From assembly GCF_028471905.1 (NCBI RefSeq), contig NZ_CP116902.1, positions 1,276,501 to 1,340,500 on the forward strand: a DNA stretch of 64,000 bases, written 5' to 3'. This DNA comes from Aneurinibacillus uraniidurans (GTDB lineage: Bacteria > Bacillota > Bacilli > Aneurinibacillales > Aneurinibacillaceae). Below, one piece after another: positions 45,595 to 53,982 of this stretch (position 1 is the first letter of the stretch; the number at the start of each line of letters is the position of its first letter). Both the position numbers and the translations under genes were made by a program. The notes below the pieces were generated by a model. It made no database searches. It saw only the letters and a program-made list of their open reading frames with translations, and was not told the origin of the DNA.

Positions 45595-45875
45595 AAGAGA
45601 AAGCGAAATATCCGCGTAAAAGTGCGGTTGCCCTTCGTTATAACTTGCAGGAAGCGGAAGCGCCGCGCGTGATTGCGAAAGGAAAAGGACTGGTTGCTGA
45701 TAAAATTATTGAGCAGGCAAAAGAGAATGGAATTCCTGTTCAGGAAGACCCGTCTCTTGTGCAAGTACTCGCGGGTCTTGAGTTAAATGAGCAGATTCCC
45801 GTTGAGTTGTACCAGGTCGTGGCGGAATTGCTGGCGTTTGTGTATCAAACAGATCGAAAGAGTCGTCCATCATGA
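45591..45875 (+). CDS. FlhB C-terminal-domain homologue (YlqH), EscU/YscU-like
   Basis: A 94-residue protein equal to the cytoplasmic tail of FlhB: A-V-A-L-R-Y-N near residue 12, A-P-R-V-I-A-K-G near 23-30, I-P-V-E-L-Y-Q-V-V-A-E-L-L-A-F-V-Y at 69-85. The autocleavage motif N-P-T-H is replaced by Y-P-R-K, so self-cleavage is not expected. There is no membrane part. Its ATG overlaps the FliK-like gene and its 3' end overlaps the YraN gene. Full FlhB should lie further downstream in the flagellar operon. Confidence 0.85.
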   Translation: MKEKAKYPRKSAVALRYNLQEAEAPRVIAKGKGLVADKIIEQAKENGIPVQEDPSLVQVLAGLELNEQIPVELYQVVAELLAFVYQTDRKSRPS

Positions 45876-46234
45876 GTGGGCAGTATAGCGGAAGGCAGCT
45901 TGGTCTGGAAGGAGAAGAAGCTGCCTGCCGCTACCTTGTATCATGTGGATATGAGGTTGTGGCACGTAATTTTCGCACGCGTACAGCTGAGATTGATCTT
46001 GTAATGTGCGATGGGGGTGAACTAGTATTTGTTGAGGTGAAAACCCGTCGTACGGCCCGCTTTGGGCATGGGAGTGAGGCGATTACCGTACATAAGCAGC
46101 GAAAAATACACGGTGCAGCGCTTGCCTACATGCAGCAGCACGGAGCAGGACAGAGATTTCGGTTTGATGCGGTCATCATTACGAAAAACCATAATGGAGC
46201 GATGGACATTGTTCATATACAGAATGCTTTTTAA
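45872..46234 (+). CDS. YraN family protein (UPF0102), endonuclease-like fold
   Basis: A 120-residue protein with the restriction-endonuclease-like core of UPF0102: G-x-x-G-E-x-x-A near residues 9-17, E-I-D-L-V near 38-42, F-V-E-V-K-T-R near 53-59. These give E, D and E-x-K metal-binding positions. Its substrate is not established. It overlaps the FlhB-tail gene by four bases and is followed by 190 bases of non-coding DNA with hairpins and a terminator. Confidence 0.9.
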   Translation: MSGQYSGRQLGLEGEEAACRYLVSCGYEVVARNFRTRTAEIDLVMCDGGELVFVEVKTRRTARFGHGSEAITVHKQRKIHGAALAYMQQHGAGQRFRFDAVIITKNHNGAMDIVHIQNAF

Positions 46235-46250
46235 AAAAGGGCAGTGAAAT

Positions 46251-46271
46251 AGGTGCGCCTACAAGGCACCT
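46251..46271 (+). other. Short hairpin in the yraN-comM gap
   Basis: AGGTGC (46251-46256) pairs with GCACCT (46266-46271). No T run follows. Together with the inverted repeat at 46290/46385 and the terminator at 46341 it makes this gap unusually structured. Confidence 0.35.
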
Positions 46272-46289
46272 GTCCACGAAAAAAGAAAG

Positions 46290-46394
46290 TATGGTGCATA
46301 TTTTACTAGTGTACTCGACGTGAAACACCTCCATCCCTATCCTGCCGACTTCGGCAGGTTTTTTTTCTGTCATATACACATCCAATGCACCATA
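46290..46394. repeat. Spaced 10-bp inverted repeat flanking a terminator, upstream of the ComM-like gene
   Basis: TATGGTGCAT (46290-46299) and ATGCACCATA (46385-46394) are perfect inverted copies 85 bases apart. The right copy ends one base before the -10 element (46396-46401) of the next gene. Confidence 0.45.
46341..46366 (+). terminator. Rho-independent terminator after the yraN-type gene
   Basis: CCTGCCG (46341-46347) pairs with CGGCAGG (46352-46358) over a 4-base loop, followed by eight T residues. Confidence 0.9.
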
Positions 46395-46401
46395 GTATAA
46401 T
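46373..46401 (+). promoter_or_regulatory. Sigma-A promoter of the ComM-like gene
   Basis: TATACA (46373-46378), 17 bases, TATAAT (46396-46401), 25 bases before the ATG at 46427. Confidence 0.6.
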
Positions 46402-46426
46402 TATGGTAAAAAAAGGAAGTGCGAAT

Positions 46427-47971
46427 ATGTTTGCACGTGTAAAAAGTGCAGTTGTATACGGAGTAGAAGGAAAATGCATCGAGGTTGAAGCAGACATTGC
46501 GAATGGGCTGCCGCATTTTGAGATTAGCGGGCTGGCTGCCTCTTCGGTACGAGAAGCGCGGGAGCGGGTAAAGGCTGCGATCAAAAACAGCGGATTTACT
46601 TTTCCGCTACAGAGAATTACAGTAAACCTTGCGCCTGCTGATATGCGGAAGGCAGGGTCTATGCTTGATTGTGCCATTGCGGTGGCGATCCTGCTTGCTA
46701 GTGGGCAGATTGAAGTTCGTAATCGGCTTGCGGACTGGCTGTTTGTTGGGGAGCTATCATTAGAGGGGCGATTGCGTTCTGTACCAGGTCTTTTGCCGAT
46801 ACTTCTTGGTGCACGTAGACAGAATGAACCGGGGGCTGTTGTGCCACTCGATACAGGAGAGGAAGTAGATCGGGTTCGTCTGCCGTTGTTACGGGCGAGC
46901 ACCTTGCAAGAATGTGCAGCCCTTTTTGCCTGTCCGGATGAACAGATAACAGAAATAAGTCAGCTAGTTGATGCGTGTACTGATCGGATAGAACCACGAA
47001 TTTCCTCGCTCTGTTTTTCAGATGTGAGAGGACAGCGTCATGTCAAACGGGCGATGGAAGTGGCAGCTGCTGGCCGGCATCATTTGTGTATGGTTGGTCC
47101 ACCAGGAACAGGGAAAACGATGATGGCACACCGATTCCCTACGATTCTTCCGCTACTTAGTGAAGAAGAGGAGCTGGAAGTAGATACAATATATAGTGCT
47201 TATGGCCTTCTAGAAGAGCGATTTAAGCAGCAAGGACAGCCTCCATTTCGTGCCCCTCATACATCGATTACGTTGACTGGAATGGTGGGAGGGGGAATGG
47301 GACCTAAACCAGGAGAGATGAGCCTAGCGCATCTTGGCGTGCTGTTTCTTGATGAATGGGCAGAGTTTTCTAGGCGGGTACTGGAATCAATGCGCCAGCC
47401 GCTTGAAGATGGAAGGATCGTATTGATTCGGGGGGATCGAAAGCTCACGCTACCTTCCCGTGTCGTTTTACTTTCGGCATTTAATCCCTGTAATTGCGGC
47501 CATTATCAATTTGAAGATCAAACGAACGTTTGTACATGTACAGAATCAGAAGTCAGACGTTATCGGCGCAAGTTGTCCGGCCCGCTACTTGATCGGATGG
47601 ACATGCATGTAGAAGTGCCAAGAGTAGAAACAGAGGAGCTGGATCACATTACAGAATCTTCTCTGGACATGCGTAAACGTGTAGAAGGGGCGCGTGCCCG
47701 TCAGCGAGCGCGTTATGAAAAAATGAATTGTATGTATAATGCGGATTTGTTCGGTACTGCCCTACGTACACATGTGCAGCTTTCTAAGGAAGGCAGCCGT
47801 TTTTTGGCTGCTATTTATCGAACAACCGGACTAAGTAATCGTTCCTATGATAAAATTCTTAAAATATCGCGCTCGATAGCCGATCTTGATGGATGCGAAG
47901 AAATACACGAAGCTCATATAGCGGAAGCCCTTCAATATCGAGTGCTTGATCGAGCCGATTGGAAACGATAA
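46427..47971 (+). CDS. YifB/ComM family Mg-chelatase-like AAA+ ATPase
   Basis: A 514-residue ring ATPase. An N-terminal Lon-protease-like fold (about 1-170, with G-L-P-x-F-x-I-S-G-L and I-T-V-N-L-A-P-A-D) lacks the protease serine. Walker A G-P-P-G-T-G-K-T is near 224-231, Walker B L-F-L-D-E near 306, and a cysteine-bearing insert N-P-C-N-C-G-H near 359. ComM in Gram-negative bacteria is a branch-migration helicase that extends heteroduplex in transformation; dprA, another transformation gene, is 2.7 kb downstream. ATG 46427 follows AAGGAAG. Confidence 0.9.
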   Translation: MFARVKSAVVYGVEGKCIEVEADIANGLPHFEISGLAASSVREARERVKAAIKNSGFTFPLQRITVNLAPADMRKAGSMLDCAIAVAILLASGQIEVRNRLADWLFVGELSLEGRLRSVPGLLPILLGARRQNEPGAVVPLDTGEEVDRVRLPLLRASTLQECAALFACPDEQITEISQLVDACTDRIEPRISSLCFSDVRGQRHVKRAMEVAAAGRHHLCMVGPPGTGKTMMAHRFPTILPLLSEEEELEVDTIYSAYGLLEERFKQQGQPPFRAPHTSITLTGMVGGGMGPKPGEMSLAHLGVLFLDEWAEFSRRVLESMRQPLEDGRIVLIRGDRKLTLPSRVVLLSAFNPCNCGHYQFEDQTNVCTCTESEVRRYRRKLSGPLLDRMDMHVEVPRVETEELDHITESSLDMRKRVEGARARQRARYEKMNCMYNADLFGTALRTHVQLSKEGSRFLAAIYRTTGLSNRSYDKILKISRSIADLDGCEEIHEAHIAEALQYRVLDRADWKR

Positions 47972-48008
47972 ATCGACAGTTCAAAAAAATTTTTTCGACA
48001 CAATTCGC

Positions 48009-48097
48009 TGTGGATAACAATATCAACAGAAAGAATGTAGATTTTATCGAATAATTTACATAGTTTACACAATTTATTCACAGAAGCATGTGGATAA
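48009..48097. promoter_or_regulatory. Cluster of three DnaA boxes upstream of sda
   Basis: TGTGGATAA at 48009-48017 and again at 48089-48097 are exact DnaA boxes (TTATCCACA) on the minus strand; TTATTCACA at 48074-48082 is a one-mismatch box on the plus strand. The last box ends seven bases before the sda -35 element. The DNA between is AT-rich, but no DnaA-trio/unwinding element or dnaA gene is present, so this is a regulatory cluster rather than an origin. Confidence 0.85.
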
Positions 48098-48104
48098 GCG
48101 TAAG

Positions 48105-48133
48105 TTGTTCGATTTCTTTTGAAATGCTACAAT
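48105..48133 (+). promoter_or_regulatory. Sigma-A promoter of sda
   Basis: TTGTTC (48105-48110), 17 bases, TACAAT (48128-48133), 35 bases before the sda ATG and immediately downstream of a perfect DnaA box. Confidence 0.75.
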
Positions 48134-48167
48134 ATGGGAAAAGAGTAATGAATAAGGAGGAGAAAAG

Positions 48168-48296
48168 ATGGAGCTTCTTTCAAACGAGGCATTGCTAGAA
48201 GCATACGGTAAGGCAATTGCTCTAGATTTAGGAACAGACTTCATTGCACTGCTCCAAGATGAAATTTCCCGACGTGATTTAAAATATGCTATGTAA
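48168..48296 (+). CDS. sda: Sporulation inhibitor Sda (histidine kinase inhibitor), 42 residues
   Basis: A 42-codon gene with a very strong AAGGAGGAG site. The product shows the Sda pattern: L-S-N-E-A-L-L-E-A-Y-G-K-A, then L-D-L-G-T-D-F-I-A-L-L, then a D-E-I-S-R-R-D-L tail. It compares with B. subtilis L-S-D-E-L-L-I-E-S-Y and D-F-I-E-L-I-x-x-E-I-x-R-R. Sda forms a helical hairpin that blocks KinA autophosphorylation, so cells delay sporulation when replication is active or damaged. DnaA drives its transcription; three DnaA boxes and a sigma-A promoter stand directly upstream. A terminator follows, so it is monocistronic. Confidence 0.92.
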   Translation: MELLSNEALLEAYGKAIALDLGTDFIALLQDEISRRDLKYAM

Positions 48297-48312
48297 AACA
48301 TACACAGAAGGT

Positions 48313-48340
48313 AGCAGCGCTCAAAGCGTTGCTTTTTTTA
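48313..48340 (+). terminator. Rho-independent terminator after sda
   Basis: AGCAGCGCT (48313-48321) pairs with AGCGTTGCT (48325-48333) with one G-T pair over a 3-base loop; seven T residues follow. Confidence 0.88.
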
Positions 48341-48379
48341 TTTTAAGATATTAAAAAATTCTACATATTTAGCAGGTGT

Positions 48380-48408
48380 TTGCCGAATTGTGACGAATAG
48401 TCTATACT
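48380..48408 (+). promoter_or_regulatory. Sigma-A promoter of sucCD
   Basis: TTGCCG (48380-48385), 17 bases, TATACT (48403-48408), giving a leader of about 75 bases. Confidence 0.65.
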
Positions 48409-48424
48409 GTATCCGCATAGCGAT

Positions 48425-48449
48425 TTGTCCAATGACAACTATGTGACAA
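48425..48449. promoter_or_regulatory. Inverted repeat in the sucCD leader, possible operator
   Basis: TTGTC-CAAT-GACAA (48425-48438) is a perfect 5-bp dyad, followed by a further GACAA at 48445-48449 in an 11-base phase. It lies 17 bases after the -10 element. No regulator can be named from the sequence. Confidence 0.35.
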
Positions 48450-48491
48450 GTTGAATGCGCTTATTTATGAGAAAGATTAGGAGGATGGAGA

Positions 48492-49652
48492 ATGAATATC
48501 CATGAGTATCAAGGCAAAGAGATACTTAAACAGTACGGTGTCGTTGTACCGAATGGCAAAGTAGCCTTCACCGTAGAAGAAGCAGTTGAAGCAGCCAAAA
48601 CATTAAATTCCAGCGTGTATGTAGTAAAAGCACAAATTCACGCAGGCGGTCGTGGAAAAGCAGGCGGCGTTAAAATCGCTAAAAACCTCGACGAAGTTCA
48701 AGCATACGCTAAGGAAATTCTCGGCAAAGTGCTGGTAACACACCAGACAGGCCCAGAAGGTAAAGAAGTAAAGCGCTTGCTTATTGAAGAAGGCTGCGAT
48801 ATTCAAAAAGAATACTACGTAGGTGTTGTAGTAGACCGTAACACAAACCGCGTAGTTATGATGGCTTCTGAAGAAGGCGGTACAGAAATCGAAGAAGTAG
48901 CCGAAAAAACTCCAGAAAAAATCTTTAAAGAAGTTGTAGACCCGGCTGTAGGCCTGCAAGTATTCCAGGCACGTAAGCTGGCTCTAGCGATTAATATTCC
49001 GAAAAACCTTGTAAATAAAGCAGTGAAATTTATGATGGCGCTTTATCAGGCATTTGTTGATAAAGATTGCTCAATCGCAGAAATTAACCCGCTTGTTGTA
49101 ACAGGCGACGGTAACGTAATGGCGCTTGATGCCAAACTGAATTTTGATTCCAATGCCTTGTACCGTCACCCAGATGTACAAGAATTGCGCGACCTGGACG
49201 AAGAAGATGAGAAAGAAATCGAAGCATCCAAATATGACCTGAACTACATCGCACTTGCGGGCAATATCGGCTGCATGGTTAACGGTGCAGGTCTTGCGAT
49301 GGCGACAATGGATATCATCAAGCATTACGGTGGCGACCCAGCGAACTTCCTCGATGTTGGCGGCGGCGCGACAACAGAGAAAGTTACAGCTGCATTCAAG
49401 CTGATCCTCTCTGATGAAAACGTAAAAGGTATCTTCGTTAACATTTTCGGTGGTATCATGCGTTGCGATGTTATCGCAGAAGGTGTTGTTGAAGCTGCGA
49501 AACAGGTAAGTCTGGATCGTCCACTCGTCGTTCGTCTCGAAGGTACAAATGTTGAGCTTGGTAAGAAGATTTTGAATCAATCCGGTCTTGATATCGTGGC
49601 AGCTGAGTCCATGGCAGACGGTGCGGAAAAAATCGTTAAACTGGTGCAATAA
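48492..49652 (+). CDS. sucC: Succinyl-CoA synthetase (ADP-forming) beta subunit
   Basis: A 386-residue ATP-grasp subunit of the TCA-cycle enzyme that makes ATP while converting succinyl-CoA to succinate. It begins [25 protein letters not shown] lies near residues 46-60, E-I-N-P-L near 196-200 and a G-G-G-A-T-T-E-K segment near 294. The position between a ComM-like gene/sda and dprA matches B. subtilis (sucC-sucD-dprA). It has its own promoter. Confidence 0.97.
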   Translation: MNIHEYQGKEILKQYGVVVPNGKVAFTVEEAVEAAKTLNSSVYVVKAQIHAGGRGKAGGVKIAKNLDEVQAYAKEILGKVLVTHQTGPEGKEVKRLLIEEGCDIQKEYYVGVVVDRNTNRVVMMASEEGGTEIEEVAEKTPEKIFKEVVDPAVGLQVFQARKLALAINIPKNLVNKAVKFMMALYQAFVDKDCSIAEINPLVVTGDGNVMALDAKLNFDSNALYRHPDVQELRDLDEEDEKEIEASKYDLNYIALAGNIGCMVNGAGLAMATMDIIKHYGGDPANFLDVGGGATTEKVTAAFKLILSDENVKGIFVNIFGGIMRCDVIAEGVVEAAKQVSLDRPLVVRLEGTNVELGKKILNQSGLDIVAAESMADGAEKIVKLVQ

Positions 49653-49679
49653 TAATCTGGGAAAGGTAGGGCTTAGGAA

Positions 49680-50588
49680 ATGAGTATTCTCATTAATAAA
49701 GATACAAAAATCATTACTCAAGGTATTACTGGGGCTACAGGCTTGTTCCATGCGAAAGGCTGCCGTGACTACTTCGGAACACAAATGGTTGGAGGTACGA
49801 CACCGGGTAAAGGTGGTACAGTAGTTGAAGGATTTCCGGTGTTTGACACTGTTCAAGAGGCAGTGAAAGAAACAGGCGCAAATGCATCTGTTATTTATGT
49901 GGCTCCAGCATTCGCAGCGGATGCAATCATGGAAGCGGTTGACGCAGAACTTGAACTTGTTGTATGTATCACAGAAGGTATTCCGGTACTCGACATGGTA
50001 AAAGTTAAGCGCTTTATGGAAGGTAGCAAAACTCGTCTGATTGGACCGAACTGCCCAGGTCTTATTACGCCAGGCGAATGTAAAATTGGTATCATGCCGG
50101 GCTATATTACTGCACCGGGTAAAGTTGGTATCGTATCTCGCTCTGGAACGCTTACATATGAAGCGGTTCACCAGTTGACGACAAATGGAATTGGCCAATC
50201 TACAGCGGTTGGTATCGGTGGAGACCCGGTTAACGGCACGAACTTTATCGACTGCCTGCAGCTGTTTAATGAAGATCCAGATACAGAAGCAGTTATCATG
50301 ATCGGTGAGATCGGTGGTACAGCGGAAGAAGAAGCGGCTGAATGGGTAAAAGCAAACATGAAGAAGCCAGTAGTAGGATTTATTGGCGGTCAGACTGCTC
50401 CTCCAGGAAAACGTATGGGACACGCTGGTGCGATCATTTCGGGTGGTAAAGGTACAGCAGCCGAGAAGATCAAAACAATGGAAGCATGCGGCATTCCGGT
50501 AGCGAAAACTCCGTCTGTAATGGGTGAAACAATGATCGAAGCGCTCAAACAACATGGCTTGCTTGAGATTTGCAAAACAGTAAAATAA
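49680..50588 (+). CDS. sucD: Succinyl-CoA synthetase alpha subunit
   Basis: A 302-residue subunit. The CoA-binding Rossmann start [10 protein letters not shown], the G-P-N-C-P-G segment near 123 and the phosphohistidine in G-H-A-G-A-I-I-S-G near 247 are visible. It pairs with SucC. The 27-base gap to sucC carries GGAAAGG-type spacing before the ATG, and a strong terminator follows. A long minus-strand open frame (49071-50555) across sucCD is only an antisense shadow. Confidence 0.97.
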   Translation: MSILINKDTKIITQGITGATGLFHAKGCRDYFGTQMVGGTTPGKGGTVVEGFPVFDTVQEAVKETGANASVIYVAPAFAADAIMEAVDAELELVVCITEGIPVLDMVKVKRFMEGSKTRLIGPNCPGLITPGECKIGIMPGYITAPGKVGIVSRSGTLTYEAVHQLTTNGIGQSTAVGIGGDPVNGTNFIDCLQLFNEDPDTEAVIMIGEIGGTAEEEAAEWVKANMKKPVVGFIGGQTAPPGKRMGHAGAIISGGKGTAAEKIKTMEACGIPVAKTPSVMGETMIEALKQHGLLEICKTVK

Positions 50589-50608
50589 GATTAAGAAGTT
50601 GTAACAGG

Positions 50609-50640
50609 AGAGGGCGTCATAGGCGTCCTCTTTTTTTTAA
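50609..50640 (+). terminator. Rho-independent terminator after sucD
   Basis: AGAGGGCGTC (50609-50618) pairs with GGCGTCCTCT (50622-50631) with two G-T pairs; eight T residues follow. Confidence 0.9.
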
Positions 50641-50702
50641 AATGAAGGAATTTCCAATTATTCCCTAGAAAAGATAAAAGAGAAACGACAGGGGGAATAA
50701 AG

Positions 50703-51803
50703 ATGGAAAACCTAACAGAAATGATGCTAGCATTATCGATGATTAAAGGAGTAGGAAGGGCTGTTGTACGTCGTGCTCGTCAATTGGCCGAGCCTGTTAA
50801 TTTTGCGTCCTATACGACAAAAGATATTTGCGACTTACTTGGTGTACGAGAAGCTGTGGCCGAACAAATTCGTTTGCAGTTCGATCTTTCTGCGGCGAGG
50901 AGAAAGAGGGAGGTCTGGAGTGAGAAAGGAATTACGGTGCTGGCATATGGAAGTGAATCGTATAGTGAGTGGCTGCAGGAGATTCCAGATGCGCCTGAAC
51001 TTTTGTATGTAGATGGCAACATTGAGTTGCTTAAGCAGCCTGCTTTTTCGCTTGTAGGAACGAGAACACCAACGCAGTATGGTCGGCAGCTAGCTCGTCA
51101 ATTTGGCCGGGAATTAGCCGAGAAGGGGCTTGTGGTCGTATCTGGTATGGCGCGTGGTATTGATGGCGAGGCACATACAGGGGCACTTGAGGCGAAGGGT
51201 GGGACCATTGCTGTACTTGGATGTGGTATCGATTGGGTGTACCCGACAGAAAATCGCCAGCTTGCGATAATGATTCGACAGCAAGGGCTTCTTCTCTCCG
51301 AATATCCGCCGGGAACACGCCCACAACGCGGATTTTTTCCAGAACGCAATCGGATTATAAGCGGACTTGCACACGGTATACTTGTGGTTGAAGCGGCAGC
51401 TCGCAGCGGCTCTCTTATTACAGCTGATCTCGCAATCGAACAAGGACGTGATGTATTTGCAGTTCCAGGGTCTATTCATTCGCCCAAAAGCGCGGGCTGC
51501 CATTGGCTCATTCAGCAAGGGGCTAAACTTGTTCAGCACGTTCATGATATCGTATTTGAATATCCTGAACTCGCATGGGATACACAGGTAGGAAATACAG
51601 AGGCTGCTGATACATCTGAATCACTCAGTAGTGAGGAAGCAGCGTTATTGCGCCTGATTCCATGGGAATCGGTGTCGTATGAACAGATTTTATGTCGAAC
51701 GGAGTTTTCTCCTTCCTATTTACACTTTCTTCTGTTATCGTTGCAAATGAAGAAACAGGTCATACAACTGCCTGGACAGGCGTATATTCGGGTAAAGCCA
51801 TAG
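50703..51803 (+). CDS. dprA: DNA processing protein DprA
   Basis: A 366-residue recombination mediator that protects incoming single-stranded DNA and loads RecA. The Rossmann core has S-L-V-G-T-R-x-P-T-x-Y-G near residue 118-129, V-S-G-M-A-R-G-I-D near 146-154, L-G-C-G-I-D near 173, and the S-E-Y-P-P-G and R-N-R-I-I-S-G motifs near 199-220. The C-terminal 60 residues form a winged-helix (DprA-C) domain. Its presence with a ComM-like ATPase nearby suggests competence is possible, but com operons are not in this window. Confidence 0.94.
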   Translation: MENLTEMMLALSMIKGVGRAVVRRARQLAEPVNFASYTTKDICDLLGVREAVAEQIRLQFDLSAARRKREVWSEKGITVLAYGSESYSEWLQEIPDAPELLYVDGNIELLKQPAFSLVGTRTPTQYGRQLARQFGRELAEKGLVVVSGMARGIDGEAHTGALEAKGGTIAVLGCGIDWVYPTENRQLAIMIRQQGLLLSEYPPGTRPQRGFFPERNRIISGLAHGILVVEAAARSGSLITADLAIEQGRDVFAVPGSIHSPKSAGCHWLIQQGAKLVQHVHDIVFEYPELAWDTQVGNTEAADTSESLSSEEAALLRLIPWESVSYEQILCRTEFSPSYLHFLLLSLQMKKQVIQLPGQAYIRVKP

Positions 51804-51879
51804 AAGAGGGTTTGACAAACTGAAGTTTTGTAATTAATAATAGGAGGAATTCTTTTCTTTATAAAAGGGGGAAACTTGC

Positions 51880-53961
51880 TTGGCAGATTCACTGGTAATA
51901 GTGGAGTCTCCCGCAAAGGCGAAGACAATTGGAAAATATTTGGGTAAAAAATATATTGTGAAAGCGTCAATGGGCCATGTACGAGATTTGCCAAAAAGCC
52001 AGATGGGTGTCGATGTAGCAAGTGGCTTCGAGCCAAAATACATTACCATCCGGGGTAAAGGTGACGTATTAAAGGAATTGCGAGATGCTGCTAAAAAAGT
52101 GAAACATGTCTATCTCGCAGCTGACCCCGATCGCGAAGGGGAAGCGATTGCCTGGCATTTGGCCCATAGTTTAAATATAGACCAGAGCGGTGAATGCCGC
52201 GTTGTGTTTAATGAAATTACGAAGCAGGCGGTGAAGGAGGCGTTTAAGCACCCGCGCAAGATCAACATGGATCTGGTTAATGCGCAGCAGACACGTCGTA
52301 TTTTAGACCGTCTGGTTGGCTACAATATCTCTCCACTTCTTTGGAAAAAAGTGAAAAAAGGCTTGAGTGCTGGCCGTGTTCAGTCCGTAACCGTAAAGCT
52401 AATCATCGACCGAGAAAAAGAAATCAATGCATTCATACCGGAGGAGTACTGGTCGGTAACCGCACATCTTACATCAGCAGGTGGAGCATTCGAAGCGAAG
52501 TTTTATAGCTACGGGCAGGAAAAAACGGAACTTACTTCAGAAGCGGATGTAAATAAGCTGCTTGATCATTTAAAAGATGGAACATTCCGGATTACAGATG
52601 TAAAGCGTAGAGAGCGCAAGCGCAATCCGGCAGCTCCTTTTACAACGAGTTCTCTGCAACAGGAGGCAGCCCGTAAGCTGAACTTTCGTGCCGCTAAAAC
52701 GATGATGGTAGCTCAGCAGCTATACGAAGGGATTGACCTTGGCAAGGATGGCACCGTCGGTTTGATTACATACATGCGTACCGACTCAACACGTATTTCT
52801 CAGACTGCACAGGAAGAAGCAAAAGCATATATTATTGATGCGTATGGACCGGAGTATTCGCTTACCGAACCACGCCAGTTTGGCAAGAAAGAAAAAGCGC
52901 AAGATGCGCATGAAGCGGTGCGCCCGACATTTGTTTCATACAGTCCATCCTCTTTAAAGGAATATTTATCCCGTGACCAGCTTAAACTATATCGTCTCAT
53001 CTGGGAGCGTTTTATCGCAAGTCAGATGGCGTCTGCGGTGCTTGATACGGTTACAGCGGATATTATGTCTGGAGACGCCGTATTCCGTGCTAGTGGCTCG
53101 CAGGTTAAGTTCCCTGGCTTTATGAAGGTATATGTAGAAGGAACAGATGATGTACAGGCAGAGGAGGATAAGATGCTACCGCCGCTTGAAGTGGGGCAGG
53201 GAGTGATTGCCGAGCAGATCGAGCCGAAGCAGCACTTCACACAGCCGCCGCCGCGTTATTCGGAGGCACGTCTTGTCAAAACGCTCGAGGAGCTTGGGAT
53301 TGGTCGTCCGAGTACGTATGCGCCAACACTTGATACGATCCAGAAGCGAGGGTATGTAGCGCTTCAGGAGCGTCGTTTTGTTCCGACTGAATTAGGTGAG
53401 ATCGTGCTTGGTCTCATGGAAGAATTCTTCCCAGAAATTTTGGATACGAAGTTTACCGCCAAGATGGAAGATGATCTTGACCATATTGAAGAAGGCAAAG
53501 AAGCATGGGTGCGCGTACTCGAAGAATTTTATGATCCGTTCGCAAAGCGTCTAGAAGTGGCTGAACAGCATATGCAGGAAGTCGAGATTAAGGATGAAGT
53601 ATCTGATGTCATCTGTGAAAAGTGCAATAGCCCAATGGTATATAAGATGGGGCGGTATGGCAAATTTCTCGCTTGCTCGGCTTTCCCGGACTGCCGAAAT
53701 ACGATGCCGATTGTAAAAGAAATTGGCGTTGCTTGTCCAAAATGTGAAACCGGACACATCGTAGAACGTAAAAGTAAAAAGAACCGGATGTTTTACGGTT
53801 GTAACCAGTATCCAGAATGTGATTTTGTATCCTGGGACAAACCGCTACCGCGTACATGCCCGAAATGTTCGGGGATGCTGGTAGAAAAGAAGGGAAAAGG
53901 CAAGAACAAAGGGCCTTCTGTTCAATGTGTAGCATGTGATTATGAAGAGGAAACGTTATAA
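51880..53961 (+). CDS. topA: DNA topoisomerase I
   Basis: A 693-residue type IA topoisomerase that relaxes negative supercoils. The Toprim domain starts [10 protein letters not shown] and has D-P-D-R-E-G-E near residues 84-90. The catalytic tyrosine is in Y-M-R-T-D-S near 298. The C-terminus carries three four-cysteine zinc ribbons (from about 571, 613 and 651). The start is TTG 51880 with AAAGGGGG about seven bases upstream; no ATG upstream is in frame. A second purine-rich site (TAGGAGG, 51841) in the leader is not near a start. Confidence 0.96.
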   Translation: MADSLVIVESPAKAKTIGKYLGKKYIVKASMGHVRDLPKSQMGVDVASGFEPKYITIRGKGDVLKELRDAAKKVKHVYLAADPDREGEAIAWHLAHSLNIDQSGECRVVFNEITKQAVKEAFKHPRKINMDLVNAQQTRRILDRLVGYNISPLLWKKVKKGLSAGRVQSVTVKLIIDREKEINAFIPEEYWSVTAHLTSAGGAFEAKFYSYGQEKTELTSEADVNKLLDHLKDGTFRITDVKRRERKRNPAAPFTTSSLQQEAARKLNFRAAKTMMVAQQLYEGIDLGKDGTVGLITYMRTDSTRISQTAQEEAKAYIIDAYGPEYSLTEPRQFGKKEKAQDAHEAVRPTFVSYSPSSLKEYLSRDQLKLYRLIWERFIASQMASAVLDTVTADIMSGDAVFRASGSQVKFPGFMKVYVEGTDDVQAEEDKMLPPLEVGQGVIAEQIEPKQHFTQPPPRYSEARLVKTLEELGIGRPSTYAPTLDTIQKRGYVALQERRFVPTELGEIVLGLMEEFFPEILDTKFTAKMEDDLDHIEEGKEAWVRVLEEFYDPFAKRLEVAEQHMQEVEIKDEVSDVICEKCNSPMVYKMGRYGKFLACSAFPDCRNTMPIVKEIGVACPKCETGHIVERKSKKNRMFYGCNQYPECDFVSWDKPLPRTCPKCSGMLVEKKGKGKNKGPSVQCVACDYEEETL

Positions 53962-53982
53962 CGTAAGGAGCATACAGACAGC

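Noticed and set aside
46179-46385. Small minus-strand frame in the yraN-comM gap
   Set aside because: It overlaps the terminator and yraN 3' end, and the translation has no recognisable pattern; a GGAGGTG precedes an internal GTG but nothing else supports it.
47985-48005. AAAAAAATTTTTT run after the ComM-like gene as a terminator
   Set aside because: It is an AT-only palindrome without a GC stem, so it would not form a stable terminator; it may simply be AT-rich DNA beside the DnaA boxes.
48000-48110. DnaA-box cluster as a replication origin
   Set aside because: No dnaA or dnaN gene, no obvious unwinding element or DnaA-trio, and only three boxes. The cluster is better explained as regulation of sda or DnaA titration.
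49071-50555. A 494-codon open frame on the minus strand across sucC/sucD
   Set aside because: It is fully antisense to two well-conserved TCA-cycle genes. Its translation is rich in Cys, His, Phe and Arg with no family resemblance, as expected for a codon-usage shadow, and it has no ribosome binding site.
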